A DNA stretch of 24,068 nucleotides. It comes from JAAYJR01 sp964540755. GTDB lineage: Bacteria > Bacteroidota > Bacteroidia > Bacteroidales > Prolixibacteraceae. The notes beneath the pieces are model-generated. The model saw only the letters and a program-made list of their open reading frames with translations. It did no database searches and was not told the origin of the DNA. This document shows positions 1-6,818 of the stretch, piece by piece. The position numbers and the translations under genes are program-made. The number at the start of each line of letters is the position of its first letter. Within the stretch, counting starts at the first letter, position 1. The stretch covers positions 1 through 24,068 of the forward strand of contig CAZIOB010000178.1 of assembly GCA_964540755.1 (NCBI GenBank), given 5' to 3'.

Positions 1-159
1 AATGAGATAGTTGCAGGCAAACGCAACCAATCGTTAGGTTTTTTCCCAAATGGTTTCCCCATTTGTGTTGCATTAACATAGACTTCTCTATTTTCAGTCT
101 TGAATGTTATGAGGGTTCCGTTTGTATCAAAGTGTGATTTTTTATTTTTGATAATTCAT
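1..159 (-). pseudogene. KilA-N domain protein, N-terminal part, frameshifted and cut by window edge
   Basis: The minus strand encodes a peptide containing VNATQMGKPFGKKPNDWLRL, the N-terminal signature of the KilA-N DNA-binding domain found in phage antirepressor-like and mobile-element proteins. The reading frame runs off the left edge, so only about 50 residues are visible. The frame has no ATG, GTG or TTG start: reading backwards it meets TGA just after an A-rich run. An ATG at 159-157 lies in another frame and would join the domain if one A were removed from the A5 run, giving an N-terminus MNYQNKKS. This suggests either an inactivating indel or a homopolymer sequencing error. The domain call is firm; whether the gene is functional is not. 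Confidence 0.72.
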
Positions 160-204
160 TATTAAAATCAATTAGGCTTCGATTTCGGCGTCGGTTAAAA
201 GCGG

Positions 205-240
205 TACCACTTACCGTTTATAAATGATGCCACCTGACAG
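205..240 (-). repeat. IS21-type terminal repeat remnant (copy A)
   Basis: Read on the minus strand the segment starts TGTCAGGTGGCATCATTTAT and continues with a second, related unit GGTAAGTGGTACCGCTTTTA. A TGT start followed by spaced repeats of the GTGGyAyC..TTTaAaC type is how ends of IS21-family elements look. A closely similar copy lies at 20239-20281 in the opposite orientation. No istA/istB genes are visible, so this would be a solo end. The family assignment comes from remembered family features, not from a database match. Confidence 0.42.
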
Positions 241-262
241 GATAAAATAATATCATGAATTT

Positions 263-552
263 ATGACGTATAAATATTGTTGTATCTTTATAAAAATTAT
301 CTTAAAAATAAAATCGAAAGAGCAAAACGAGCAGAAGCCGAATGGTTCGACGAGGAAGATGACCTTCGAAGAATTCAAAGAGAAGTCGAGATTAGCCCGG
401 GTGAAGGCCATGAACGAGCTCCACGAAAAGAGGATGAAGGAATACCGGGAGAAGAAAAACCAGTCCCCGGAAAGCCAGAAATAACCCTTGACGAGCTTAT
501 CGAAAAGGTTGAAACAGTAAAAAAAGAATGGAAAAAAACCGGTTTCAGCTAA
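263..552 (+). pseudogene. Small charged hypothetical protein, probably frameshifted
   Basis: Two overlapping plus-strand frames together look like one small, highly charged, helical protein. The frame starting at 263 (possible internal start at 359, MTFEEFKEKSRLARVKAMNE) has G/C-rich third codon positions and stops at 484. Directly there the frame that ends at 552 continues with ITLDELIEKVETVKKEWKKT, also protein-like. One additional A in the AAA run before the stop (about 479-482) would fuse them. I do not recognise the family. The position beside an IS21-type end and a KilA-N fragment suggests mobile-element cargo. It may be decayed or may contain a homopolymer error. Confidence 0.4.
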
Positions 553-645
553 GAAATCAACGAGAATAAAAGCCGTGATATTATGCCATCCTGAAATATT
601 ATAGTGTTGTTCGTGTAACCCGGTTTTTAAATCCAAGATAGAAAA

Positions 646-933
646 GTGACAGACTTGACAAAACTGTCAAAAGGACTTCCAAACCTTGATATACAAGACG
701 TAGAGAACTTTTCATTCAGGTTAAATCACGTTAGTTTAGTACAAATTGTCAATTCTTTGTCAAAAGTTTGTCAAAAAGATTATATTTCAGGGGTAAACTG
801 TAAAATTGGATTCGATAAAAAGAATAATGAACTTATCGTAACAAACCATCGTTTTGCCGGAACATCTGATGAAAAAAACACAAATGCAGATGCTAATATT
901 CTATCGGAATATGGCTTAAATTCAGAAGGTTAA
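646..933 (+). CDS. Hypothetical protein, 95 aa
   Basis: An open frame begins with GTG at 646, 15 bases after an in-frame stop, and ends at 933. The product is soluble and has no signal peptide or membrane segment. I recognise no domain. It may be the C-terminal remnant of a longer gene, because no ATG start or ribosome binding site is visible and it lies in a stretch of decayed mobile DNA. The codon content looks ordinary for the window. Function unknown. Confidence 0.4.
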   Translation: MTDLTKLSKGLPNLDIQDVENFSFRLNHVSLVQIVNSLSKVCQKDYISGVNCKIGFDKKNNELIVTNHRFAGTSDEKNTNADANILSEYGLNSEG

Positions 934-981
934 GATTTGAACTACTCTTATATTTTTTCCTTTGAATCAGGATACTGGCAT

Positions 982-1020
982 ATTTCAGGCTTTATTAAGC
1001 AAGCTTAATGTGCCTGAAAT
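982..1020. repeat. Long nested inverted repeat downstream of tRNA-Pro
   Basis: The arms ATTTCAGGC (982-990) and GCCTGAAAT (1012-1020) are perfect complements, and an inner pair ATTAAG/CTTAAT (994-999 and 1004-1009) extends the hairpin. It sits next to the terminator hairpin at 1027-1050, between the orphan ORF and the tRNA. It could be a second terminator or a palindromic insertion target; no long T run follows on either strand. Confidence 0.5.
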
Positions 1021-1026
1021 ATTTAA

Positions 1027-1050
1027 AGCCTGACACTACCGTGCCAGGCT
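1027..1050 (-). terminator. Terminator hairpin of tRNA-Pro, possibly bidirectional
   Basis: AGCCTGACAC and GTGCCAGGCT form a 10-bp stem with one mismatch and the loop TACC. On the plus strand TTTTATG follows; on the minus strand the stem ends in TTTAAAT. It lies 10 bases downstream of the 3' end of the tRNA gene, the expected place for its terminator. Confidence 0.6.
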
Positions 1051-1060
1051 TTTATGTTTG

Positions 1061-1134
<74 letters not shown>

Positions 1135-1462
1135 TTTTTTCATTTTTCAATACAGGAAATCATTCCCCTGCCCTTACATTAATTAGCTTGTCTAACAAAG
1201 TGTTATCCTTTGAGAAACTTAGCAGGAAAACTTACTGTATCGCCTCTGAAAACGCTGCTAATTTAATCTTTTTTGAAGAAACTAAAAGAATTAACCGGCA
1301 AAAACAATATTTATACTTACGTTAATCTTCATTTGTAAAATCAAAAAATATATCACTCTCATTTGATTTACTTTAAACGTGGTACTAAAATATCACAAAA
1401 ACAGCACCACTTTTTATCAACATAAATTTTTAAAGCTCAACTAAACTTTTTGGGAAAAATAT
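1135..1462. other. Intergenic stretch without recognisable gene
   Basis: I see no convincing coding frame on either strand between the tRNA and the promoter of the tetR gene. The sequence is A+T-rich and presumably holds the minus-strand promoter of the tRNA, which I could not place with confidence. Confidence 0.5.
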
Positions 1463-1493
1463 TTTGCAGGTAAATTTTTATATTATATATTTG
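1463..1493 (+). promoter_or_regulatory. Bacteroidota-type promoter of the tetR/efflux operon
   Basis: TTTG at 1463-1466 and TATATTTG at 1486-1493, separated by 19 bp, match the -33 (TTTG) and -7 (TAnnTTTG) consensus of the Bacteroidota primary sigma factor. Transcription would start near 1500, giving a leader of about 125 bases before the ATG at 1626. Confidence 0.7.
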
Positions 1494-1511
1494 ACCAAAT
1501 GGTTAAACCAT
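1491..1511. promoter_or_regulatory. Probable TetR operator overlapping the -7 box
   Basis: TTGACCAAATGGTTAA (1491-1506) is a near-perfect palindrome (half sites TTGACCA and TTAACCA), and ATGGTTAAACCAT (1499-1511) is an exact 13-bp palindrome sharing its right half. The pair covers the end of the -7 box and the predicted start point, so a bound dimer would block the promoter. The regulator is most likely the TetR protein encoded just downstream (autorepression). Confidence 0.6.
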
Positions 1512-1625
1512 ATAGTTAAAGAATGAATCGACTTAGACGAAAAGAATATGGGCTGATTATAAAAACTTTAACAAAAGAGTTCCAGTGAAATAGAGATTAT
1601 CACCTATAATGATTATTATAAAAAT

Positions 1626-2240
1626 ATGGATAAATTAAAAAAAGACAGTACCGAAGAAAAAATCCTGAATGCAGCAAAATCTGTTTTTGTACGAAAAGGG
1701 ATGGATGGGGCACGGATGCAGGAGATTGCCAACGAAGCGGGAATTAATAAAGCTCTTCTTCACTATTATTTCAGAAATAAACAAAAGCTTTTTGAAGCTA
1801 TTTTTAAAAATGTATTCAGACAAATATTTCCGGATATCCGGTCATTCATAAGTTCTGATCTTCCTATTGAAGATAAGGTGAATATTTTCGTAGATAAATA
1901 CATTACATTGTTACTCAAAAACCCTTTCCTGCCGTCCTTTATCCTGAAAGAAATCCAACGCGACCCGGAATTTCCCGCTTCTATGATTAAGAGCCAGGGA
2001 ATAGATCAATATGAACTGCTGAACATGCTCGATAGGGAGATGGAGGCAGGACATATCCGTAAAATGGATCCAAAGGAATTGATAATAAATATTCTGGGGC
2101 TGATTATATTTCCATTTGCTGCCGGCCCCTTAATGGCAATTATGTTTTTTGAAAAGGATCAAAAGGCTTATAAGGATTTCCTGATCAAAAGAAAGGAAGA
2201 AGTCAAAGAGTTCATCCTTAATTCTATTTTAATAAAATGA
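1626..2240 (+). CDS. TetR/AcrR-family transcriptional regulator
   Basis: A 204-residue protein with the TetR N-terminal DNA-binding domain at about residues 10-57: ILNAAKSVFVRKG, then the helix-turn-helix MQEIANEAGINKALLHYYFR, then NKQKLFEAI. The remainder is the ligand-binding and dimerisation domain, whose sequence is variable in the family and does not reveal the ligand. It is the first gene of an efflux operon (TolC, HlyD, two ABC ATPases, two ABC-2 permeases), matching the position of CecR before ybhGFSR in enterobacteria. A palindromic operator overlaps its own promoter, so it probably represses itself and, by readthrough, the exporter until an exported compound binds. The start at 1626 is the only ATG giving a complete N-terminal domain. 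Confidence 0.92.
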   Translation: MDKLKKDSTEEKILNAAKSVFVRKGMDGARMQEIANEAGINKALLHYYFRNKQKLFEAIFKNVFRQIFPDIRSFISSDLPIEDKVNIFVDKYITLLLKNPFLPSFILKEIQRDPEFPASMIKSQGIDQYELLNMLDREMEAGHIRKMDPKELIINILGLIIFPFAAGPLMAIMFFEKDQKAYKDFLIKRKEEVKEFILNSILIK

Positions 2241-2376
2241 AACGGGCATGGCAATAATTACCACACAGGAATATAATTATAATTCCAAAGAAGTTCCAGC
2301 TGATAACTTTGAAAATTTGCTAGTATAATAATCATGAATCATACATTAATTTTCATTTCAAAATTTCACAAAAAGA

Positions 2377-2436
2377 ATGATTAAAATTTATGAGAGAGTA
2401 AAAAACGAGCGATCCTATAAGATATCAAATTTTTAA
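2377..2436 (+). CDS. Possible 19-codon leader peptide
   Basis: An ATG frame in the 391-bp gap between tetR and the tolC-like gene encodes MIKIYERVKNERSYKISNF and then stops. Nothing in the sequence proves translation. It is listed because the gap is long for an otherwise compact operon and because a second small frame and a hairpin follow. Confidence 0.15.
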   Translation: MIKIYERVKNERSYKISNF

Positions 2437-2484
2437 TCAGCTTATTTACAAATAATTATAAAATTTTTATCAATGAAAAATTAA

Positions 2485-2619
2485 ATGGCTGATAATGAAC
2501 AAATTAAAAATGGAAATTATAGAGTGGCAACTATTATGCTTACTTTCTCAATTAAGAAAAAAGTAAGCGGGATTTTAGGTGAAAATCTCATAAAAACAAA
2601 TATTGATTACTGTTTTTAA
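2485..2619 (+). CDS. Possible 44-codon small ORF upstream of the tolC-like gene
   Basis: An ATG frame from 2485 encodes a 44-residue basic peptide that starts MADNEQIKNGNYRVATIMLT and ends 12 bases before the ATG of the outer membrane factor. The hairpin at 2538-2568 lies inside it. I recognise no family. Possibilities are a leader peptide coupled to translation of the exporter, a remnant, or a chance frame in A+T-rich DNA. Confidence 0.22.
   Translation: MADNEQIKNGNYRVATIMLTFSIKKKVSGILGENLIKTNIDYCF
2538..2568 (+). promoter_or_regulatory. Hairpin in the leader of the efflux genes
   Basis: GCTTACTTT (2538-2546) and AAAGTAAGC (2560-2568) are perfect 9-bp complements enclosing a 13-base loop. 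It lies 63 bases before the start of the tolC-like gene and has no T run after it, so it is more likely an mRNA processing, stability or translation-control element than a terminator. Confidence 0.4.
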
Positions 2620-2631
2620 AATATTATCGAT

Positions 2632-3903
2632 ATGAGAAAACTAATTATATTAATGTTGATACCTGTTCAGCTGGCTGTTGCTCAGGATAAAATCTTTCTG
2701 TACGATTGCTACAGACTGGCAGAAGAAAACTTCCCTGAACTGAAAAATGCGCAGGAATGGCGGGCAATAACATCACTCAGAAAAGAAAATTTAAAAACAG
2801 GTTACCTGCCGCAGGTATCGGTTAACGGACAGGCAACTTATCAATCGGATGTGATCGAGATAAATATTCCATTGCCCGATTTTTCAATCCCGTCGGTACC
2901 AAAAGACCAGTATAAGGGATATGCAGAAATCAGGCAGACGATATGGGACGGAGGTGTAATAGAAGCAAACAGCCGGCTTGAGGACGCTGTTTTAAAAAGT
3001 AATTTGAGTGAGCTTGAAGTAGAAATTTACAAACTGAAGGATCAGGTTGCACAGGCATTTTTCACTGCACTGGCAATGGAAAAACAAAAAGATGTTCTCG
3101 TCGCCCAAAAAGCCATTCTGATTAAGAAACTTGAATCTGTCAGATCGGGAATAAAGAATCAGGTAATAACTGAATCGGAATCTTATGCCCTGGAGGCTGA
3201 AATTATGATGATGGAACAAAATATCACAGAGGTATTGTCAGGTAAATCTGCCGCCCTGAAAGTTCTTTCTATCCTAACAGGCAAAGATATTCCGGATAAT
3301 TGCCAGCTGCAGTTCAGCGAGACCCCTGTTGAATATAGCACAGAACTTGCAAGACCGGAATCTCAGTTGTTCTCAAATAAAATCATGCAGCTGAAGACGC
3401 AGATGGAACTGCTCGATAAAAGCCGTAATCCGAAAATATTCGGATTTGGACAGGCAGGATACGGTAAACCGGGACTCAACATGTTGAACGATGATTTCGA
3501 CAGTTATTATCTGGTGGGTATAGGATTAGCATGGACTCCCTTCGACTGGAAAAAAACGATCCGTCAAAAACAAACACTTGAATACCAGCAGAAACTGATA
3601 ACACATCAGGAGGAAACTTTTAACCGGAACATGGAAGTTCTTCTTGCACAGCAAAAGGAACATATAATAAAATTCGAAAATCAGCTAAAAAAAGACCAGG
3701 ATATTATTGATCTGAAAAGTAAAATTACACAAGTGGCTGAATCCAGACTGGAAAACGGGACTATTACTTCCTCCGACTATATAACTGAGCTTCAGTCGGA
3801 AACAATAGCAAAACTAAATAAAGAACTACACAAAATCCGGCTGCACGAAACAAAAGAAAAATATATGATAATTAAGGGGGCTGATAAAAACATGGGAAAA
3901 TAA
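2632..3903 (+). CDS. TolC-family outer membrane efflux protein
   Basis: A 423-residue protein with a cleavable signal peptide (residues 1 to about 17, ending AVAQ) and the outer membrane efflux protein (OEP) architecture: two repeats each combining a beta-strand part of the barrel (for example YKGYAEIRQTIWDGG near residues 94-108, and YYLVGIGLAWTPFDW near 286-300) with long alpha-helical coiled segments of the periplasmic tunnel. The size is typical of TolC homologues. It would form the trimeric outer membrane duct for the exporter encoded downstream. E. coli YbhFSR has no dedicated outer membrane partner in its operon; here one is supplied. It lacks a recognisable Shine-Dalgarno sequence, as usual in Bacteroidota. 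Confidence 0.93.
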   Translation: MRKLIILMLIPVQLAVAQDKIFLYDCYRLAEENFPELKNAQEWRAITSLRKENLKTGYLPQVSVNGQATYQSDVIEINIPLPDFSIPSVPKDQYKGYAEIRQTIWDGGVIEANSRLEDAVLKSNLSELEVEIYKLKDQVAQAFFTALAMEKQKDVLVAQKAILIKKLESVRSGIKNQVITESESYALEAEIMMMEQNITEVLSGKSAALKVLSILTGKDIPDNCQLQFSETPVEYSTELARPESQLFSNKIMQLKTQMELLDKSRNPKIFGFGQAGYGKPGLNMLNDDFDSYYLVGIGLAWTPFDWKKTIRQKQTLEYQQKLITHQEETFNRNMEVLLAQQKEHIIKFENQLKKDQDIIDLKSKITQVAESRLENGTITSSDYITELQSETIAKLNKELHKIRLHETKEKYMIIKGADKNMGK

Positions 3904-3935
3904 CAAAAATCAATTCCGGGGAAAAATAATGAACT

Positions 3936-3965
3936 ATTCCGGACACGGATTATTCTGTCCGGAAT
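3936..3965 (+). promoter_or_regulatory. Perfect 10-bp hairpin between tolC-like and hlyD-like genes
   Basis: ATTCCGGACA (3936-3945) and TGTCCGGAAT (3956-3965) pair perfectly around a 10-base loop, 33 bases after the tolC-like stop codon. No T run follows, so complete rho-independent termination is unlikely. It could protect the upstream mRNA from 3' decay or reduce readthrough into the adaptor gene. Confidence 0.5.
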
Positions 3966-4109
3966 CAATCATGGATCAGCTATTAATGCCAAGATCGATC
4001 GTTTTATAAAAAATAAGGCCATAATTTGAAATAAAAAAAGTAGCTCATAGTACAGAGATTAACAAATTAAGAATTAAAATAATTTCAAACAGTTATAAAT
4101 TTTTAAACT

Positions 4110-4988
4110 ATGAAAAATATATTGACAACGGCTATTCTGATAATCATAGCTTTAGCATGTTCAAACGATAATGGGGGATCCGATGCTTTCGGGAATTTTG
4201 AGGCGGAAACCGTTATTATTTCGGCAGAATCATCAGGAAAGATTATTCTGCTGAATGTAGAAGAGGGGAAGAAAGTAGATGAAGGATCAGTGGCAGCTGT
4301 TATTGATTCTGTTCAGTTGCATCTGAAGCTGGAACAGATCGAAGCGCAGAAGCAAGCTGTGAATTCCGGTAAAAATAGCATACTGGCACAAATAGAGATC
4401 CTGGAAGAACAAAAAAAGAATCTGTTAAAAGATAAAAGGCGTATTGAAGATATGTTAAAGGACAGGGCTGCAACCCAAAAACAAATGGATGATATTACCG
4501 GCCAAATTGCCGTAACAGACAAACAAATAGCGCATACAAGAACACAAATCATATCTGTTAACAAAGAACTTGGCGTCCTCGAAACACAGCGAAAGGCTAC
4601 AGAAGATCTGCTTAATCGTTGTACCGTTGAATCACCGGTAGGCGGGACAGTACTTGAAACCTATGCGGAACAAGGTGAGCTGGCTGCTCCTGGAAAACCG
4701 ATTTACAAAATGGCCAACCTGGATGAAATGATATTAAAAGTTTATATCAGCGGAGCACAACTTCCTGCTATTAAAATCGGGCAGACAGTGGATGTGATAG
4801 TCGATAAGTCTGCAAAAGAAAACCAGACATTCAAAGGAAAAGTGGCATGGATATCGTCTGAAGCGGAATTTACTCCTAAAATAATTCAAACAAAGGAAGA
4901 AAGGGTTAAGCTGGTTTACGCGGTCAAGATAAGAGTAAAGAATGACGGTACACTAAAAATAGGAATGCCGGGAGAGATAAAATGGTGA
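4110..4988 (+). CDS. HlyD/YbhG-type membrane fusion lipoprotein
   Basis: A 292-residue periplasmic adaptor. Residues 1-17 form a lipoprotein signal with the lipobox ALAC (Cys17), so it should be lipid-anchored. Next come the first half of a biotinyl-lipoyl-like domain (ESSGKIILLNVEEGKKVDEG, about 41-60), a long coiled-coil hairpin (about 70-170, rich in E, K and Q), the second lipoyl half (ESPVGGTVLETYAEQGELAA, about 174-193) and a beta-barrel domain near 200-290. This is the standard order of HlyD/EmrA/YbhG adaptors. It would bridge the ABC-2 permeases and the TolC-like channel. The ATPase gene follows 24 bases after its stop codon. Confidence 0.93.
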   Translation: MKNILTTAILIIIALACSNDNGGSDAFGNFEAETVIISAESSGKIILLNVEEGKKVDEGSVAAVIDSVQLHLKLEQIEAQKQAVNSGKNSILAQIEILEEQKKNLLKDKRRIEDMLKDRAATQKQMDDITGQIAVTDKQIAHTRTQIISVNKELGVLETQRKATEDLLNRCTVESPVGGTVLETYAEQGELAAPGKPIYKMANLDEMILKVYISGAQLPAIKIGQTVDVIVDKSAKENQTFKGKVAWISSEAEFTPKIIQTKEERVKLVYAVKIRVKNDGTLKIGMPGEIKW

Positions 4989-5012
4989 TGATGTATAAAA
5001 AAACAATTAATA

Positions 5013-5921
5013 ATGATTGACATCAATAACATATCAAAATCGTATGATAAGAATCAGGCATTAAAAAAAATATCCCTCAGCGTAAATAAGGGTGAGCTAT
5101 ACGGACTTATTGGTCCTGATGGTGCCGGTAAAACAACTCTTATGAGGATATTGATTACCCTGGTATTACCTGACTCGGGACAAGCAACTATGGCGGGACT
5201 GGATGTGGTGAAAGATATCAGGAAAATCAGGCGAATAGCGGGTTATATGCCTGAAAGGTTTTCGTTGTACCAGGATCTGGCAGTAATAGAAAATCTTAAC
5301 TTTTTTGCTACTGTTTTCGGAACCACCGTGGAAGAAAATTATAATCTGATCAGGGATATTTATTATCAGTTAGAACCTTTTAAAAACAGGAGAGCAGGAC
5401 AACTGTCCGGCGGTATGAAGCAGAAACTGGCCTTGTCATGCGCCCTTATACATAAACCTGAAATACTTATCCTTGATGAACCTACCACAGGTGTTGATGC
5501 AGTATCAAGAAAAGAGTTCTGGGAGCTGCTAAAAAAACTTCAGGAAAGGGGGATCACTATCCTTGTCTCAACCCCGTACATGGATGAAGCAAATTTATGC
5601 GACAGGGTAGCTCTTGTTCAAAAAGGACAAATCCTGGATGTAGATACACCGCAAGGGATAACCGGAAAATTCCGGCGGAAAATAATCAGGGTACGGAGTG
5701 ATGATACATACAGATTGATAAATGACATGAGGAGCTGGGAAAAAACTGAGTCTGCTTTTGCGTTTGGCCAGTTTGTGCATATAACAAGTAAAAACGACGA
5801 GGCAGGGATCGATGACGTAATCTCTTACCTGAAAGAGAAGAACCATCAAAATATTGCTGCAGAAGAGATAAAACCGGGAATTGAAGATGTATTCATGAAT
5901 CTGATGAAACAACAAAACTGA
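5013..5921 (+). CDS. ABC transporter ATPase, counterpart of the YbhF N-terminal half
   Basis: A 302-residue ABC ATPase of the drug exporter type. Visible motifs: Walker A GPDGAGKT (residues 34-41), signature LSGGM (131-135), Walker B ILILDEP with catalytic Glu156. Two motifs are altered: the Q-loop position reads YMPER (Glu81 instead of Gln) and the switch region reads STPYMDEA, with Pro188 where the catalytic switch histidine normally stands. The C-terminal 80 residues form the extra domain usual in this group. From memory, the N-terminal half of E. coli YbhF has the same GPDGAGKTT Walker A and also lacks the switch His (STSY). It therefore probably pairs with the next ATPase, giving one canonical and one degenerate nucleotide site. 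Confidence 0.93.
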   Translation: MIDINNISKSYDKNQALKKISLSVNKGELYGLIGPDGAGKTTLMRILITLVLPDSGQATMAGLDVVKDIRKIRRIAGYMPERFSLYQDLAVIENLNFFATVFGTTVEENYNLIRDIYYQLEPFKNRRAGQLSGGMKQKLALSCALIHKPEILILDEPTTGVDAVSRKEFWELLKKLQERGITILVSTPYMDEANLCDRVALVQKGQILDVDTPQGITGKFRRKIIRVRSDDTYRLINDMRSWEKTESAFAFGQFVHITSKNDEAGIDDVISYLKEKNHQNIAAEEIKPGIEDVFMNLMKQQN

Positions 5922-5929
5922 TTGTTAAT

Positions 5930-6008
5930 CAGACATCTGCCGCAAATGCAATTAGTTTAAAAGAACAGAATTTTAACAATGACAACCAGATGAAAAACAG
6001 ATGTTCTG
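5930..6008 (+). promoter_or_regulatory. Weak long-range inverted repeat between the two ATPase genes
   Basis: CAGACATCTG (5930-5939) can pair with CAGATGTTCTG (5998-6008) with one bulged base, bringing the end of the first ATPase mRNA close to the start of the second. The CAGATG motif is repeated at 5987-5992. This is a modest signal in a 101-bp gap. Confidence 0.25.
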
Positions 6009-6022
6009 CAATAATTTAAGAA

Positions 6023-6781
6023 ATGAAAGAAAAAATAATTACAGTAAATAATCTCGTCAAAAAGTTTGGCTCTTTTGTAGCAAATGATCATCTGACATTC
6101 GATGTATATAAAGGTGAAATTTTTGGATTCCTGGGAGCTAACGGTGCAGGAAAAACTACCGCCCTGCGTATATTGTGCGGCCTCTCCTCTCCTACCTCCG
6201 GAGAACTCAGTGTAGCCGGGTTTGATGTATATCGTGAGGCAGAAAAAATCAAAAAAAATATTGGATATATGAGCCAGAGATTTTCGCTTTATGAAGATCT
6301 GACCGTTTCGGAGAATATACAATTTTATGCAGGCATCTATGGTATCCCTCCGAAGAAAAGAAAAACTAAAATGGATAATTTGCTTAAGAAACTCGAAATG
6401 CAAAATGCCAAGAACAAACTTATAGCAGGATTACCATTGGGGTGGAAGCAAAAACTGGCATTCTCGGTAGCTATTTTTCATGAACCTAAAATTGTTTTTT
6501 TGGATGAACCGACAGGAGGTGTAGATCCGGTTACCCGCCGGAGATTCTGGGATATGATATATGAAGCAGCCAATGATGGCATTACTGTATTTGTAACAAC
6601 TCATTATATGGATGAAGCTGAGTACTGCGACAGGGTTTCGATTATGGAAGCCGGGAAAATAGAAGCGCTTGACCCGCCCCAAAAACTAAAGGAAAAATAT
6701 AAAGCACGGGATATGAATGAAGTATTCATACAAATAGCCAGAGGAACAACCGGGGAATCATCAGGCAAAAATAACTCCTGA
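6023..6781 (+). CDS. ABC transporter ATPase, counterpart of the YbhF C-terminal half
   Basis: A 252-residue ABC ATPase. Walker A GANGAGKT (38-45), Q-loop GYMSQ (Gln85), Walker B IVFLDEP with Glu162 and switch TTHYMDEAE with His194 are all intact, but the signature LSGGM is replaced by LPLGW (137-141). From memory the C-terminal half of E. coli YbhF reads LPLGF at that point. In a heterodimer this protein's Walker motifs and His194 face the intact LSGGM of the preceding ATPase, making the competent site, while its own degenerate signature faces the first ATPase's altered site. It lies between the first ATPase and the permeases, consistent with a split YbhF. Confidence 0.93.
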   Translation: MKEKIITVNNLVKKFGSFVANDHLTFDVYKGEIFGFLGANGAGKTTALRILCGLSSPTSGELSVAGFDVYREAEKIKKNIGYMSQRFSLYEDLTVSENIQFYAGIYGIPPKKRKTKMDNLLKKLEMQNAKNKLIAGLPLGWKQKLAFSVAIFHEPKIVFLDEPTGGVDPVTRRRFWDMIYEAANDGITVFVTTHYMDEAEYCDRVSIMEAGKIEALDPPQKLKEKYKARDMNEVFIQIARGTTGESSGKNNS

Positions 6782-6818
6782 TAAATTTTTGTTCACATAA
6801 TTATAAAATCCAATACGA

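Noticed and set aside
253..636. 127-codon minus-strand frame
   Set aside because: Phe/Ser-rich translation typical of the antisense of a Lys/Glu-rich sequence; it is the shadow of the charged plus-strand frames.
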